Assembly: GCA_964442015.1 (NCBI GenBank)
Contig: CAYTYA010000007.1
Span: 1 to 43,224 of the forward strand
DNA length: 43,224 nucleotides
Origin: GCA-002701945 sp964442015
Lineage (GTDB): Bacteria; Fidelibacterota; Marinisomatia; Marinisomatales; TCS55
Direction of reading: 5' to 3'
Shown here: one piece after another, positions 1-9,176 of the stretch
Position numbering within the stretch: position 1 is the first letter of the stretch
Layout: each line of letters starts with the position of its first letter
Notes under the pieces: model-generated
Databases searched by the model: none
The model's input: the letters and a program-made list of their open reading frames with translations, nothing else
Told to the model about the DNA's origin: nothing
Made by a program: the position numbers and the translations under genes

Positions 1-86
1 TTTTTCTTATGACGATTTGCACGCAAACGTTTTTTGCGCTTATGTGTGCTTATCTTTCGCTTCTTGCGTTTTTTTCCGCAGGGCAT
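1..86 (-). CDS. COX24/AURKAIP1-type small basic protein (partial, runs off left edge)
   Basis: Read from the ATG at 86, the minus strand encodes 28 residues to the window edge with no stop: MPCGKKRKKRKISTHKRKKR, then LRANRHKK. This closely resembles the roughly 30-residue proteins of Bacteroidota annotated as AURKAIP1/COX24-domain proteins, related to the C-terminus of mitochondrial ribosomal protein mS38. Its composition, mostly Lys and Arg with the MPCGKKRK start, suggests an rRNA-binding ribosomal accessory protein; that role is inferred. It begins 10 bases after the HU stop codon, with a purine-rich AAGAAAGAAA before the ATG, so it is probably co-transcribed with HU. The stop presumably lies just outside the window. 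Confidence 0.75.
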   Translation of the reverse strand, partial: MPCGKKRKKRKISTHKRKKRLRANRHKK

Positions 87-96
87 TTTCTTTCTT

Positions 97-387
97 TCAT
101 TTTGTCATTAACGAATCGTTTACACGACCTCGTAAGTGTTTCGCAGGTTTAAAAGTTGGAACATATCGTTCAGGTAAAAATATAGCTTCACCTGTTCCAG
201 GGTTTCTTGCTTTTTTTGGCATTCGATGTTTTGTACCAAAAGTACCAAAACCACGAAGTTCAACTCTTTCATTGCGAGCCAACGATTCTGTGATGGTAGT
301 CATTATACCATTCATAACAGTTTCTGTTTCAACCTTTGTTAACCCAGTTGCTTCAGAAACTGCATCAACTATCTCCTGTTTTGTCAT
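97..387 (-). CDS. HU/IHF-family DNA-binding protein
   Basis: The 96-residue product has the normal length of an HU/IHF subunit. It bends and compacts DNA in the nucleoid as a dimer. The N-terminal helical part starts MTKQEIVDAVSEATGLTK. The signature around residues 44-62 (VELRGFGTFGTKHRMPKKAR) leads into the beta arm with the RNPGTGE motif and its conserved DNA-intercalating proline. The ATG has a GGAG ribosome site (TTGGAGTAATGCC) just upstream. It is followed after 10 bases by the COX24-like ORF. Upstream, a weak terminator-like hairpin separates it from the lytic transglycosylase gene. The family call is secure; HU versus IHF subtype cannot be set from sequence alone. Confidence 0.95.
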   Translation of the reverse strand: MTKQEIVDAVSEATGLTKVETETVMNGIMTTITESLARNERVELRGFGTFGTKHRMPKKARNPGTGEAIFLPERYVPTFKPAKHLRGRVNDSLMTK

Positions 388-403
388 GGCATTACTCCAA
401 GTT

Positions 404-432
404 CAAAAAAATACTGAAAATATCTATCAGTA
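404..432 (-). terminator. Weak intrinsic terminator after the LysM lytic transglycosylase gene
   Basis: On the minus strand TACTGA (432-427) and TCAGTA (417-412) form a six-base-pair stem with a nine-base loop, followed at once by a run of T residues (411-404). It lies between the stop of the transglycosylase gene at 470 and the HU start at 387. The stem is short and AT-rich, so read-through into HU is likely; it may equally be a feature of the HU leader. Confidence 0.35.
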
Positions 433-469
433 ATCAATTATTTTACAAAAATACTTACTAGAAGATACA

Positions 470-2680
470 TTAACCCTGTTTTATCCAAATAGCTAATTTT
501 TGACCAGGAAAAATAGTGTTAGCTTTACTTAATTTATTCCATTTCATAATACTAGCCATTCTTACACGATGATTTTCAGCTATTTTACTTAATGTATCTC
601 CTCTTTTAACTGTATAATAAATTTTTAAATTATCAGAATTCTTTGATAAAGAATTACTATTAGAACCTATCCAAATATCTAATTTTTGCCCCGGCTTTAT
701 ATATGAACTACGTTTCATACTATTCCAAGACCTGATATTTTTTACTGTTGTATTATAATCATCAGCAATATGTCCAATAGTATCTCCTCTTTTAACTGTA
801 TAAGTAACTTTTTTTCCTTTATTTGATGATCGAGAAACTGATGTAGATGAATAATTATTATTTTTAACCCATAGAGTTAATCGTTGGCCAGGATAAATAG
901 TCTGTTTGGACTTTATATTATTCCAACTCAAAATATTTCTACTAGGAACACGATAACTTTCAGCAATATGTCCGACAGTGTCTCCTCTTTTTACAATATG
1001 AATAACTTTGTCTTCATCCTTTTTATTATTAGAAGCCAATTGACCCATGTCTTCTTTTACCCAAATTGTTAATTTTTGCCCTGGGAAGATATGTTGACCA
1101 TAATCAAGTTTATTCCAACGCCTAATATTACGTGCCAAAGTATTATAATCTTCAGCAATATGTCCAAGGGTGTCGCCTCTTTTCACTTTATATTTAATTC
1201 TTTTATGACCTGTAGGTCCACTATTACTTACTAACAGCGCACCTCCATTAGATCTCCGAACTGGAATTGTTAATTTTTGACCAATACTAAGCCTGTGTCG
1301 ATTCCTTATTTTATTCACAGCAGCTAAATCGTGTATAGAAACACGATATTTTTTTGATATTGTCCAGAGACTTTCACCTCGTTTTACTTTATGAGCAACA
1401 TATTGTGGTGCAAAACGTTGATCAGATGGTAATGAATTAAAATTGGATTCAAACTGATCTTTTTTACCAACAGGAATTTTTAATTGGTATGCTGCTTCAA
1501 CTGGTGTTGCTGATTGACGAAGTTCAGGATTATATGCTTTTAACGTTTTCAAAGAAATACCTGCAGAACTAGCCAACACTGTAAGATCCGCGCTTTGTTC
1601 AATCTGTACAAATTCATATTTATGGGGTTTAGTTTTAGGCATTTTAAATCCATAAGATTCAGGATCACTACACATAATTGCAGCAGCCAAATAATAAGGG
1701 ATATAATTTCTTGTTTCTCTTGGTAAAGAATGTAACTGCCAAAAATCCGATGTTTGATGAAGCCTTGATGCTCTATGGATTCTTCCTGGGCCACTATTGT
1801 ATGCAGCTAAAGCTAAGTACCAATGATCAAATTCTTTATAAAGATCCAATAGAAATTTTGCTGCAGCATGCGTTGCCTTTTCAGGATCTCTCCTCTCATC
1901 AACATACCAATTTCTTTTTAGACCATATTTTTTTCCTGTGGCATACATAAATTGCCACATACCTGCAGCCTTCGCCTTAGAATATGCTTTAGGATTAAGA
2001 CCTGATTCAATCATGGCCAAATATGCTAACTCCTCTGGTAGTTCATATTCATTCAATATGCTTATTAGCATAGGCCCATATTGATAAAAGCGGTCTAACC
2101 AAATTTCAAATTGCCGTCTTCCTTTATTTTGAAAATAACTAATAAACTGATCTACGGATTTGTTTCTTACTAATGGTATGTGCCCATCACGATCATCAAC
2201 AACAATAAACTTTGATGCACCCATTTCCACATCCATTGGTGCCATTAGTTCTTCAACAGATCTCTTGGATTCTATAGCAGCAATGGATCCCGTGTTAATT
2301 TCTAAAGTAAATAAACGTTGAGTTACAACATTGAGAAGAGCGGTTTCAAATCTTTCAAACTCTTCTTCATCTTCAACAGTTTTTTCCCCTAGTTGATCAG
2401 CTTGTGATAATAATTCATAGATACGATCAAGGTTATATATTACTTCTAAGGTATCGCCCTGAGAATCTGCAATAATAGCATCTGTTAATAGAACTTTCAC
2501 ATCTTTAAGTAATAATGGAAGACGATTTGATGTTTCAGTGTATTCTGATCCATTTTGATTTAATGGAATTTCATTCTGAAACTCAGAAGAATCTTGAATT
2601 GATGACTCTTGTGCAAATAGACAACTCATCAATAAAAATATCTTAGCGCATTTATTTAAACTATTTATCATATCTTCCAT
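470..2680 (-). CDS. mltD: MltD-like membrane-bound lytic murein transglycosylase with five LysM repeats
   Basis: This exported enzyme cleaves the MurNAc-GlcNAc bond of peptidoglycan non-hydrolytically. From the ATG at 2680 (736 residues) there is a signal peptide (NKCAKIFLLMSCLFA), an acidic helical region, then an SLT domain at about 200-320. It carries the catalytic Glu in MIESGLNP (about residue 225), the KAAGMWQFM motif, and AAYNSGPG near 292-299. Five LysM peptidoglycan-binding repeats follow at about 428-474, 496-541, 560-605, 626-671 and 688-734, each with a KRG(D/E)(T/S) core. Repeats 2-4 are especially alike at DNA level, pointing to recent duplication. The frame is open to a TTG at 2704; the ATGs at 2680 or 2671 fit the signal peptide better. 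E. coli MltD has fewer LysM modules. No lipobox cysteine is placed convincingly. Confidence 0.92.
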   Translation of the reverse strand: MEDMINSLNKCAKIFLLMSCLFAQESSIQDSSEFQNEIPLNQNGSEYTETSNRLPLLLKDVKVLLTDAIIADSQGDTLEVIYNLDRIYELLSQADQLGEKTVEDEEEFERFETALLNVVTQRLFTLEINTGSIAAIESKRSVEELMAPMDVEMGASKFIVVDDRDGHIPLVRNKSVDQFISYFQNKGRRQFEIWLDRFYQYGPMLISILNEYELPEELAYLAMIESGLNPKAYSKAKAAGMWQFMYATGKKYGLKRNWYVDERRDPEKATHAAAKFLLDLYKEFDHWYLALAAYNSGPGRIHRASRLHQTSDFWQLHSLPRETRNYIPYYLAAAIMCSDPESYGFKMPKTKPHKYEFVQIEQSADLTVLASSAGISLKTLKAYNPELRQSATPVEAAYQLKIPVGKKDQFESNFNSLPSDQRFAPQYVAHKVKRGESLWTISKKYRVSIHDLAAVNKIRNRHRLSIGQKLTIPVRRSNGGALLVSNSGPTGHKRIKYKVKRGDTLGHIAEDYNTLARNIRRWNKLDYGQHIFPGQKLTIWVKEDMGQLASNNKKDEDKVIHIVKRGDTVGHIAESYRVPSRNILSWNNIKSKQTIYPGQRLTLWVKNNNYSSTSVSRSSNKGKKVTYTVKRGDTIGHIADDYNTTVKNIRSWNSMKRSSYIKPGQKLDIWIGSNSNSLSKNSDNLKIYYTVKRGDTLSKIAENHRVRMASIMKWNKLSKANTIFPGQKLAIWIKQG

Positions 2681-2758
2681 ATGTTGTTTATAATTAAAGG
2701 GCAAAATTAGCGGTCACTTTAAATTCATACAAGAGAATTACCCTTATAAATAATTGTA

Positions 2759-3481
2759 TTAATTAATTTCAATATTGTTCCAATCAGATTTTAAGTTTAT
2801 AACCGCTTGCTTTACTCGCTCTGTTATCTCATTTCTATTATCTAAATCTTCTGAAGATGTATCTATCGGAGCACCAAATCGCAATTCAATCGGCTTAGGA
2901 TTAAAGTTTTTAGATCCTTTTATCAACACATCAAATGTACCACAACATGCTATAGGAACAATTGGTAAACCTGTATCAATCGCTAGGATAATACCTCCCT
3001 TTTTAAAAGGTTTCATCTTACCATCTAATGATCTTGTTCCTTCTGGGAATATTAATATAGAACGGGGATTCTTTTTTAATGAATTTTTGATCTTGTCCAT
3101 AGATTGAAGTGCCTTTTTATGGTTGCTTCTATCAATAAATATATGTCCAGCAGCTAACATTGCCCAGCTAAGAAATGGTATCTTTTTTAATTCTTTTTTT
3201 GCGATAGGTACAACATGCCAAGGTATACCGGCTAGTGTTAAAGGTATATCAAAAGCAGATTCATGATTGCTTGCAAAGACATACTGTTGATTAGGATCTA
3301 GTTTATCCAAACCTATCATTGTATATGGAATATTAACTATCCATAAAATAGATTTTGCCCAATATCGGACAATTTTTGCCCATATTTTACCCCTCCAATC
3401 GATTGGGGTAAGTATAATGCCTGTAATTGAAAAAAAAACTGTTGATATGCAAATTAATGAATAAAACCAATAGATACGCAA
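2759..3481 (-). CDS. plsC: 1-acyl-sn-glycerol-3-phosphate acyltransferase (PlsC family)
   Basis: This 240-residue membrane enzyme adds the second acyl chain to lysophosphatidic acid, making phosphatidic acid for phospholipid synthesis. An N-terminal hydrophobic segment (residues 3-24) is followed by the catalytic NHESAFD motif (H73, D78). The substrate-binding motif FPEGTR is near 145-150, and a VPIACCG block follows. Start choice: the serS stop TAG is directly followed by TTG at 3481, and no ATG occurs before residue 55, which would remove the membrane anchor and approach the active site. I therefore accept the TTG start, translationally coupled to serS. The family is certain; some paralogues act on other lysolipids. 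Confidence 0.92.
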   Translation of the reverse strand: MRIYWFYSLICISTVFFSITGIILTPIDWRGKIWAKIVRYWAKSILWIVNIPYTMIGLDKLDPNQQYVFASNHESAFDIPLTLAGIPWHVVPIAKKELKKIPFLSWAMLAAGHIFIDRSNHKKALQSMDKIKNSLKKNPRSILIFPEGTRSLDGKMKPFKKGGIILAIDTGLPIVPIACCGTFDVLIKGSKNFNPKPIELRFGAPIDTSSEDLDNRNEITERVKQAVINLKSDWNNIEIN

Positions 3482-4750
3482 CTAACCAAGGACCTCCATT
3501 CCCATCCGCTGATGAAGTACTTCAGGCAATGTGATTTTTCCATCTGATGATTGATAAGTCTCTAATAGCGCTACCATTAATCTAGGAGTCGCTAAACCCG
3601 AGCCATTGAGAGTATGTAAATAATCTACTTTATTATCAGCATCTTTACGATAGCGTATATTTCCTCTTCTAGCCTGAAAATCTTCAAAATTACTGCACGA
3701 AGACACTTCCAACCATTTCTTTTCACCTGGAGCCCATACTTCTAAATCATAACACTTAGCTGCTGAAAAACTTAGATCTCCTGTGCATAATTCTATCACC
3801 CTATAATGCAAACCAAGTTTTTGTAAAATAATCTCTGCTTGATTAGTAAGTTTTTCAAGTTCTTCATAAGATGATTCAGGAGCAACAAATTTTACCATTT
3901 CAACTTTATTAAATTGATGTAATCGTAGAAGCCCTCTTGTGTCTTTACCATAAGATCCTGCTTCTCTTCTAAAACATGCTGAATATGCAGTATAATTTGA
4001 TGGTAAATTATTTTCATCAATTATTTCATCAGCAAATATGTTTGTTAACGGAACCTCTGCAGTTGGAATAAGATAAAGTTCATCTTTTTCAATATAATAC
4101 ATATCATCAGAAAACTTCGGAAGCTGTCCACATGTATAAGGTGATTTAGATCTTGTAAGAAAGGGTGGGAAAATTTCTGTATATCCATGTTCCTCAATGT
4201 GAACATCTAACATAAAATTAATTAATTCTCTCTCTAATTTAGATCCAAGACCAGTTAATAATGGAAAGCCGGAACCTGCAATTTTTGAACCTCTTTCAAG
4301 ATCAAATAAACCAAGATTAGTTGCTAAATCAACATGGGATTTTAATTCATAATCAGCGCTTATTGGTTTTCCCCATTCTCTTATAAATACATTAGAATTC
4401 TCATCCTTTCCCGTTGGAACAGAATTATGAGGTATATTTGGAATTATTTCTAATTTAGAAACTAATATTTGCTTTAAATCATTCACTTCATTTTCAAGTT
4501 TTTTTATATTGTCTGATACTATCCTCATATCATTTATTGCTTTATCCGAATTATGTCCTTTCCTTTTAGCTTCAGCTATAGCATCAGACGATTTATTTCT
4601 TTTTGCACGTAATTCATCTAATTCGTGAATTTTTTCTCTATGATCTGAATCTGTTTTTAGGATTTCATCTAAATTTAAAGATTCATTTTTAGAATGAGCC
4701 CCTGCTTTGATTTCATCAGGATTATTTCGAATGCGATCTAGGGATAACAT
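3482..4750 (-). CDS. serS: Seryl-tRNA synthetase
   Basis: This class II aminoacyl-tRNA synthetase activates serine and charges tRNA-Ser (and tRNA-Sec where present). It has the usual length, 422 residues. The N-terminal region at about 30-105 is charged and helical, the antiparallel coiled-coil arm that grips the long variable arm of tRNA-Ser. The catalytic core shows TAEVPLTN, motif 2 (FRREAGSYGKDTRGLLRLHQ) and motif 3 (GSGLATPRLMVALLE) near the C-terminus. The ATG at 4750 opens the frame. plsC begins immediately after the stop. A 70-base gap separates it from the sugar transferase gene upstream. Confidence 0.97.
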   Translation of the reverse strand: MLSLDRIRNNPDEIKAGAHSKNESLNLDEILKTDSDHREKIHELDELRAKRNKSSDAIAEAKRKGHNSDKAINDMRIVSDNIKKLENEVNDLKQILVSKLEIIPNIPHNSVPTGKDENSNVFIREWGKPISADYELKSHVDLATNLGLFDLERGSKIAGSGFPLLTGLGSKLERELINFMLDVHIEEHGYTEIFPPFLTRSKSPYTCGQLPKFSDDMYYIEKDELYLIPTAEVPLTNIFADEIIDENNLPSNYTAYSACFRREAGSYGKDTRGLLRLHQFNKVEMVKFVAPESSYEELEKLTNQAEIILQKLGLHYRVIELCTGDLSFSAAKCYDLEVWAPGEKKWLEVSSCSNFEDFQARRGNIRYRKDADNKVDYLHTLNGSGLATPRLMVALLETYQSSDGKITLPEVLHQRMGMEVLG

Positions 4751-4820
4751 ATATTTTTCTTATTAAATAATTGGAGAAACTAGAGACATTCGTGAAGATT
4801 TACAATGATAGCTAAATATA

Positions 4821-6230
4821 CTATCTACCTTTACCAGAAAGCATTACCCATAAAGTGCTTGCTAAAATTTTTACATCCAGTGAAAAACTCAGATTCTCTA
4901 TATAGTAAAAGTCAAACTTTAACTTTTTTCGGACGTCATCTATATCTCTATCGTATGGTTGTTTGATTTGAGACCAACCTGTAATTCCAGGACGGACTTT
5001 ATGCCTTCTATAATAAAATGGAAATTCTTGCATGAGCTTATCAATAAAGAAAGGGCGTTCTGGGCGGGGACCAACTATACTCATCTGACCTTTAATAACA
5101 TTAACTAATTGTGGTATCTCATCTAGCCTAAATCTTCGCAACCATGCTCCAGCTCGTGTAATACGCGGATCCTCATCAGCTACCCAAACTGGACCAGAAT
5201 CTTTTTCAGCATCATAAAACATTGACCGGAATTTTCTTATAGTAAATGTTGTATTATTTTCACCAATTCTTTTTTGTTTATAAAGTACTGGGCCAGATGA
5301 ATCAAGCTTAATAATGATTGAAATAATTAACCAAAAAGGTGAAAATATCATTAAGCAAGGAATCGAAATAATTAAATCCAATACTCTCTTTAAATATTTA
5401 TTATAAAATGTACTTAGGTTGGGATTTACTTTTATTAAAGGAACTCCATATATTTGCTCCGTTCTCGCCAATCCACTAATCACTTCATACATATCCGGAA
5501 CAATCTTTATTGATACAGGTGATCCATTAGCATGTGTAATTACTTCCATCATTCTATTATGCTGAAGCTTTTCTAAAGCGAGAACTACTTCAGAAACTTG
5601 ATTGCTAAGTATAATATCCTTTAACTGTTTCTCTTCACCTAAAATAGGTATAGTAGAATTAAATTGATTTATATCTTTATCATCAATTGCTTGAACAAAT
5701 CCAATAATATCATAACCTAAATTATTATGATCAATGATCTGTTTAGCGGTTTCTAAACCTCGAGAATTGAATCCTACTATTACTGCATTACTCCTACCAT
5801 ATCCTTTTCTCAATAAATATTTCTGAAATGTTCGAAATATTATTCTAGAACTTATAAGACCAAAAGTAAAAACAAACCAATATCGCATTGTAGTCTGAGG
5901 ATTAATTGGCCAATTAAGATAATCGATAGCATCAAAAAAAATCATTAATACAACAATAGTAAACGTAGTGAGAACTAATCTCTGAATTTCAATAAATCTC
6001 GAAGATGTAGCAGAAGGATTGTAAAGATTTAGACTTAATAATAAAATACTCCAAAATATCTGGACAAAAATAAAATATAAAATAACATTATTTACAGATA
6101 GATTTAGCTCATGAATTAGAAAAAAGTTATAAGAAATAAAAGATGGGATTAAGTCTAAAAGAAATATAGACCATGAGGTTAGCCATTTTGGCAAACGTAT
6201 TCGCAGATGCTGTAACGTTTCGTAAGACAT
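4821..6230 (-). CDS. Polyprenyl-phosphate sugar-1-phosphate transferase (WbaP/WcaJ type)
   Basis: This initiating enzyme of surface polysaccharide synthesis moves a sugar-1-phosphate from a UDP-sugar to undecaprenyl phosphate at the inner membrane. The 469-residue protein has four or five N-terminal membrane segments (about 15-145) and a central Rossmann-like domain (VIVGFNSRG, about 155-250). The C-terminal bacterial sugar transferase domain begins with a hydrophobic hairpin at about 283-310. It contains KFRSM, the DEIPQLVNVIKGQMSIVGPRPE signature and PGITGWSQI. It is head-to-head with wzi across a 244-base gap. The sugar cannot be read from sequence; glucose or galactose phosphate is usual for this architecture. 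Confidence 0.93.
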   Translation of the reverse strand: MSYETLQHLRIRLPKWLTSWSIFLLDLIPSFISYNFFLIHELNLSVNNVILYFIFVQIFWSILLLSLNLYNPSATSSRFIEIQRLVLTTFTIVVLMIFFDAIDYLNWPINPQTTMRYWFVFTFGLISSRIIFRTFQKYLLRKGYGRSNAVIVGFNSRGLETAKQIIDHNNLGYDIIGFVQAIDDKDINQFNSTIPILGEEKQLKDIILSNQVSEVVLALEKLQHNRMMEVITHANGSPVSIKIVPDMYEVISGLARTEQIYGVPLIKVNPNLSTFYNKYLKRVLDLIISIPCLMIFSPFWLIISIIIKLDSSGPVLYKQKRIGENNTTFTIRKFRSMFYDAEKDSGPVWVADEDPRITRAGAWLRRFRLDEIPQLVNVIKGQMSIVGPRPERPFFIDKLMQEFPFYYRRHKVRPGITGWSQIKQPYDRDIDDVRKKLKFDFYYIENLSFSLDVKILASTLWVMLSGKGR

Positions 6231-6474
6231 CAGCTTTAATCTATATTAATGGTGGATACTTGCACATTGAGCTGCATCACACCGAAAAGTTCTATACGCA
6301 TAACAGTAAAATTCCTTCAACTATTTGATGAATTATTAAAAACTGTTAACGTTTAATTCGATATAACTCCGTGCAATTATTCAAAGTTAGTTTTTAATAT
6401 CTAATGATGCAATAAAGAATAAAATAATTATCCTTTCTATTTGTATAAACATCAGTTAATCATAAAATTCATTT
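6231..6474. promoter_or_regulatory. Divergent intergenic region between the initiating transferase gene and wzi
   Basis: The 244 bases separate two divergently transcribed polysaccharide genes, so promoters for both must lie here. The stretch is AT-rich with several TATAAT-like strings. It includes a GTTAAC palindrome inside AACTGTTAACGTTT around 6350. I could not assign a confident -35/-10 pair or an operator, and no JUMPstart-like element is visible. Confidence 0.4.
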
Positions 6475-8094
6475 ATGAAGCAATATATAAAAATATTAAT
6501 CGTGTTTATTTTATGTCCATTTTTGTTTGCACAAAAAATACCTGTAGATCCTGATCATAATGTATACCCCTATTTATATAGACAATCAACTAGTGGAGTA
6601 TTGCCGCAATGGATTCAATCAGTTCGTCCTTTAACAATTGACCAAGTTTTATCATTATTAAATAAAGTTATAGAAAATGATAGAATAAATAATAATACTC
6701 GCATATTAGCTAAACAATTTATGAGTGAATTTATAAATCCAAGAAATTCTGGAATAAAATTACCATTTTCAAAAAACAATAAATTGAATCATCTTCTTTC
6801 ATACAATATTGATGGTATAGATCCTCATTTCTTAAGTATAAAAAAAGATAGTTCTTCTCTTTGGGTAGATTGGAGTGAAGATCTTGTTATGTCTATTTCT
6901 AATGATTATCAGACCTATTTTCGAGATAAAATTTCAATTAAAACAAAAATTTCAACAAATATATCTGCCTACTCACAATTCTCTATGAATCGTCTTATTT
7001 GGAAAAATAGTGGAGAAATGATTGAATCTGTATTGTCACCAGATTCTATAGATTGGTATGAGTATGATAATGAATGGGCTAAATATTTTCCAGAAACCAA
7101 ATCAATTTTTTGGTACAATAGCCAAGCGGGGCTATCTATTGATTTCGATAAGTTAAATTTTAATCTTGGCAGACAAAACCATAGCTGGGGTTGGTCAGCA
7201 AATTCTTCACCGATACTATCAGGAAATGGAATGCCTTTCTCATATATTGGATTACAAATTAATTTTGATAAAGTTCGATTTCGATCCATACATGGATCTC
7301 TTTTGCCATTTAGTCCTTATGAAATACATAAAAGAAATTATAATGCAAGTAAATATATCGCTGCACATAGAGGAGAAATAGATATAACTAATAATTTTAC
7401 TATTTCAATTACAGAATTAGCAATATATGGAAATAGAAATATAGATTTAGACTATATTAATCCCACACATTGGTATTGGGCTGTAGAACATAATACTGGC
7501 GATCGAGATAACATTCTTATTGGTATTGATTATTCATGGAGGATAAAGCCTAACATGAGATTTTATCAAACAATGCTTCTAGATGAAGTAACCTGGTCAA
7601 AGCTATTTAAGCCTTGGTGGGGTAATAAATTTATTTTTCAATCAGGATTACATTTTGTTCCATCAAGTAATCCTACTATTCCAGATATTCGTATTGAGTA
7701 TACATTAAGTAGACCATGGATATATTCTCATAAAGATTCAATTAATACCTTTTCATCTGCAAATCTATCTTTAGGGTACCCCATTGGACCAAGTTCAGAT
7801 TTAATAAGTATCAGCACTAATTTCTATCCATCATCAAGGATATTTATTAAAGGATCTTTCGATTATTATAGAAAAGGTACAGGTTTAGGTAGTAGCATTA
7901 ACCATAGCTACATTGAACGAGATCCAGCTTTAAATAATGATACTCCCTTACTTCTAAAACCAATTAACTATAATAGAATGATTACATTGATAATAGATTA
8001 TAGAATATCGAGATATATTGATATTCAATGTAGCTTTAATTCAATATCAAAAGATGATAGACAGATACTATTTGGAATTAGCTGGGAATGGTAA
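6475..8094 (+). CDS. wzi: Wzi-family capsule assembly outer-membrane protein
   Basis: The 539-residue product has a signal peptide (MKQYIKILIVFILCPFLFA, cut before QK) and then a beta-barrel pattern of alternating aromatic and polar strands through to the end (LFGISWEW). The early segment with VYPYLYRQSTSGVLPQW, followed by a helical stretch, and the central block NFNLGRQNHSWGWSANSS resemble Wzi-type capsule assembly proteins. In E. coli K30, Wzi is a surface lectin that holds capsule to the cell. It is the only plus-strand gene in the polysaccharide locus. It lies opposite the initiating transferase gene and ends 11 bases from the converging glycosyltransferase gene. The call rests on fold pattern and context. 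Confidence 0.78.
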   Translation: MKQYIKILIVFILCPFLFAQKIPVDPDHNVYPYLYRQSTSGVLPQWIQSVRPLTIDQVLSLLNKVIENDRINNNTRILAKQFMSEFINPRNSGIKLPFSKNNKLNHLLSYNIDGIDPHFLSIKKDSSSLWVDWSEDLVMSISNDYQTYFRDKISIKTKISTNISAYSQFSMNRLIWKNSGEMIESVLSPDSIDWYEYDNEWAKYFPETKSIFWYNSQAGLSIDFDKLNFNLGRQNHSWGWSANSSPILSGNGMPFSYIGLQINFDKVRFRSIHGSLLPFSPYEIHKRNYNASKYIAAHRGEIDITNNFTISITELAIYGNRNIDLDYINPTHWYWAVEHNTGDRDNILIGIDYSWRIKPNMRFYQTMLLDEVTWSKLFKPWWGNKFIFQSGLHFVPSSNPTIPDIRIEYTLSRPWIYSHKDSINTFSSANLSLGYPIGPSSDLISISTNFYPSSRIFIKGSFDYYRKGTGLGSSINHSYIERDPALNNDTPLLLKPINYNRMITLIIDYRISRYIDIQCSFNSISKDDRQILFGISWEW

Positions 8095-8105
8095 TATCTA
8101 TTTAT

Positions 8106-9176
8106 TTAGCGAATTACTTCCCAAGTGTCTTGTTTTTTACCCAACATCCAATCAGAAATAGCTAAAAGCGAAGCAATATTTACTTTTAAGAAGTATCTTA
8201 TTGGACTAATCATTAACCCAAATAAATAAAATAAGATCTGGCTATAAAACATATACAAATACATGTTTGAATGATGAATCAATAAACTGCTAGATAAGAA
8301 TATTAATATTAAAAATAATGGAGTAAACCATCGAATTAATTTATGTGAAATATAAGGAAGGAAAATGGACCTTTTTCTAAATGGATTCAACTCATTCATA
8401 ATATATTTTATTGATATTAAGCTTCTTAATATAATACGTCTTTTCCTTAATAAAACATTTTTAGGCGCATCTTCAATAGCAACTGCCTCGGATTCATAAA
8501 TAATATCAAGACCATTTCCATATACTTTTATAGGTTCTAAATGATCACTAATAGCATCTTTTGGCAATGGAACATATGACTCTCTTCGTACAGCATAAAT
8601 ACTACCATTAGCTCCAATTAGCCAGCCATTCCTACTTTCCCCTCTTTTAATAGCTATTTCATAATTCCAATACATGCTTTCTTCAGATCTTACTTCATGA
8701 TAACGTAATTCTCCACACACAACACCAATTCTTTGATCAGCAAAGTTTCTAACTAATTTTTTTATAGCATTTTGGCGATAAATACTATTTGCATCACTAA
8801 AAACTAATATACCATTTTCTGCAATCTTTACAGCTTCATTTTGCGCTAAAGTTTTACCAGATCTATCTAATGAAAGGATATTAACAAAATTGAAATTTTT
8901 TGCAATTTCTACTGTTTTATCATTAGAACCATCGTCAGCTAGAATCACCTGCATTTTTTCTAAAGGATAATCAAGGTCTTGAACATTCTTTAATTTATTT
9001 AGAATATTTTTTTCTTCATTATATGCACATATAATTAATGTAATAGTCGGCAAATAATCCTCATCTATATCATAATTATTGCCTCTAAGTAAGTTTAGTA
9101 GGAAAAGATAAATAATAGTAGAATAGATAATTAAGCTAATGCTAATCCAGAATATTATCTCCATTACACCCATCAT
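8106..9176 (-). CDS. Glycosyltransferase family 2, membrane-associated
   Basis: This GT-A-fold enzyme probably adds one sugar of the polysaccharide repeat unit to the lipid-linked acceptor. The 356-residue protein has an N-terminal membrane segment (about 5-27) and the nucleotide-binding start TLIICAYNEEKNI. The acidic motifs are LADDGSNDKT and VFSDANSIYR. A region around EDAPKNVLLRKRRIILRSL fits the acceptor side, and two to three C-terminal membrane segments follow (about 280-340). The start ATG overlaps the stop of the upstream glycosyltransferase gene (TAATG), so the two are translationally coupled. The donor sugar and linkage are not readable. Confidence 0.9.
   Translation of the reverse strand: MMGVMEIIFWISISLIIYSTIIYLFLLNLLRGNNYDIDEDYLPTITLIICAYNEEKNILNKLKNVQDLDYPLEKMQVILADDGSNDKTVEIAKNFNFVNILSLDRSGKTLAQNEAVKIAENGILVFSDANSIYRQNAIKKLVRNFADQRIGVVCGELRYHEVRSEESMYWNYEIAIKRGESRNGWLIGANGSIYAVRRESYVPLPKDAISDHLEPIKVYGNGLDIIYESEAVAIEDAPKNVLLRKRRIILRSLISIKYIMNELNPFRKRSIFLPYISHKLIRWFTPLFLILIFLSSSLLIHHSNMYLYMFYSQILFYLFGLMISPIRYFLKVNIASLLAISDWMLGKKQDTWEVIR

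Noticed and set aside
49..100. A short minus-strand frame from the ATG at 100
   Set aside because: It gives only 16 codons before a stop and shifts out of the COX24-like frame, whose product is recognisable.
17..433. A 138-codon open frame on the plus strand opposite HU
   Set aside because: It is the antisense shadow of the HU and COX24-like genes; the minus-strand proteins have clear family motifs and ribosome sites.
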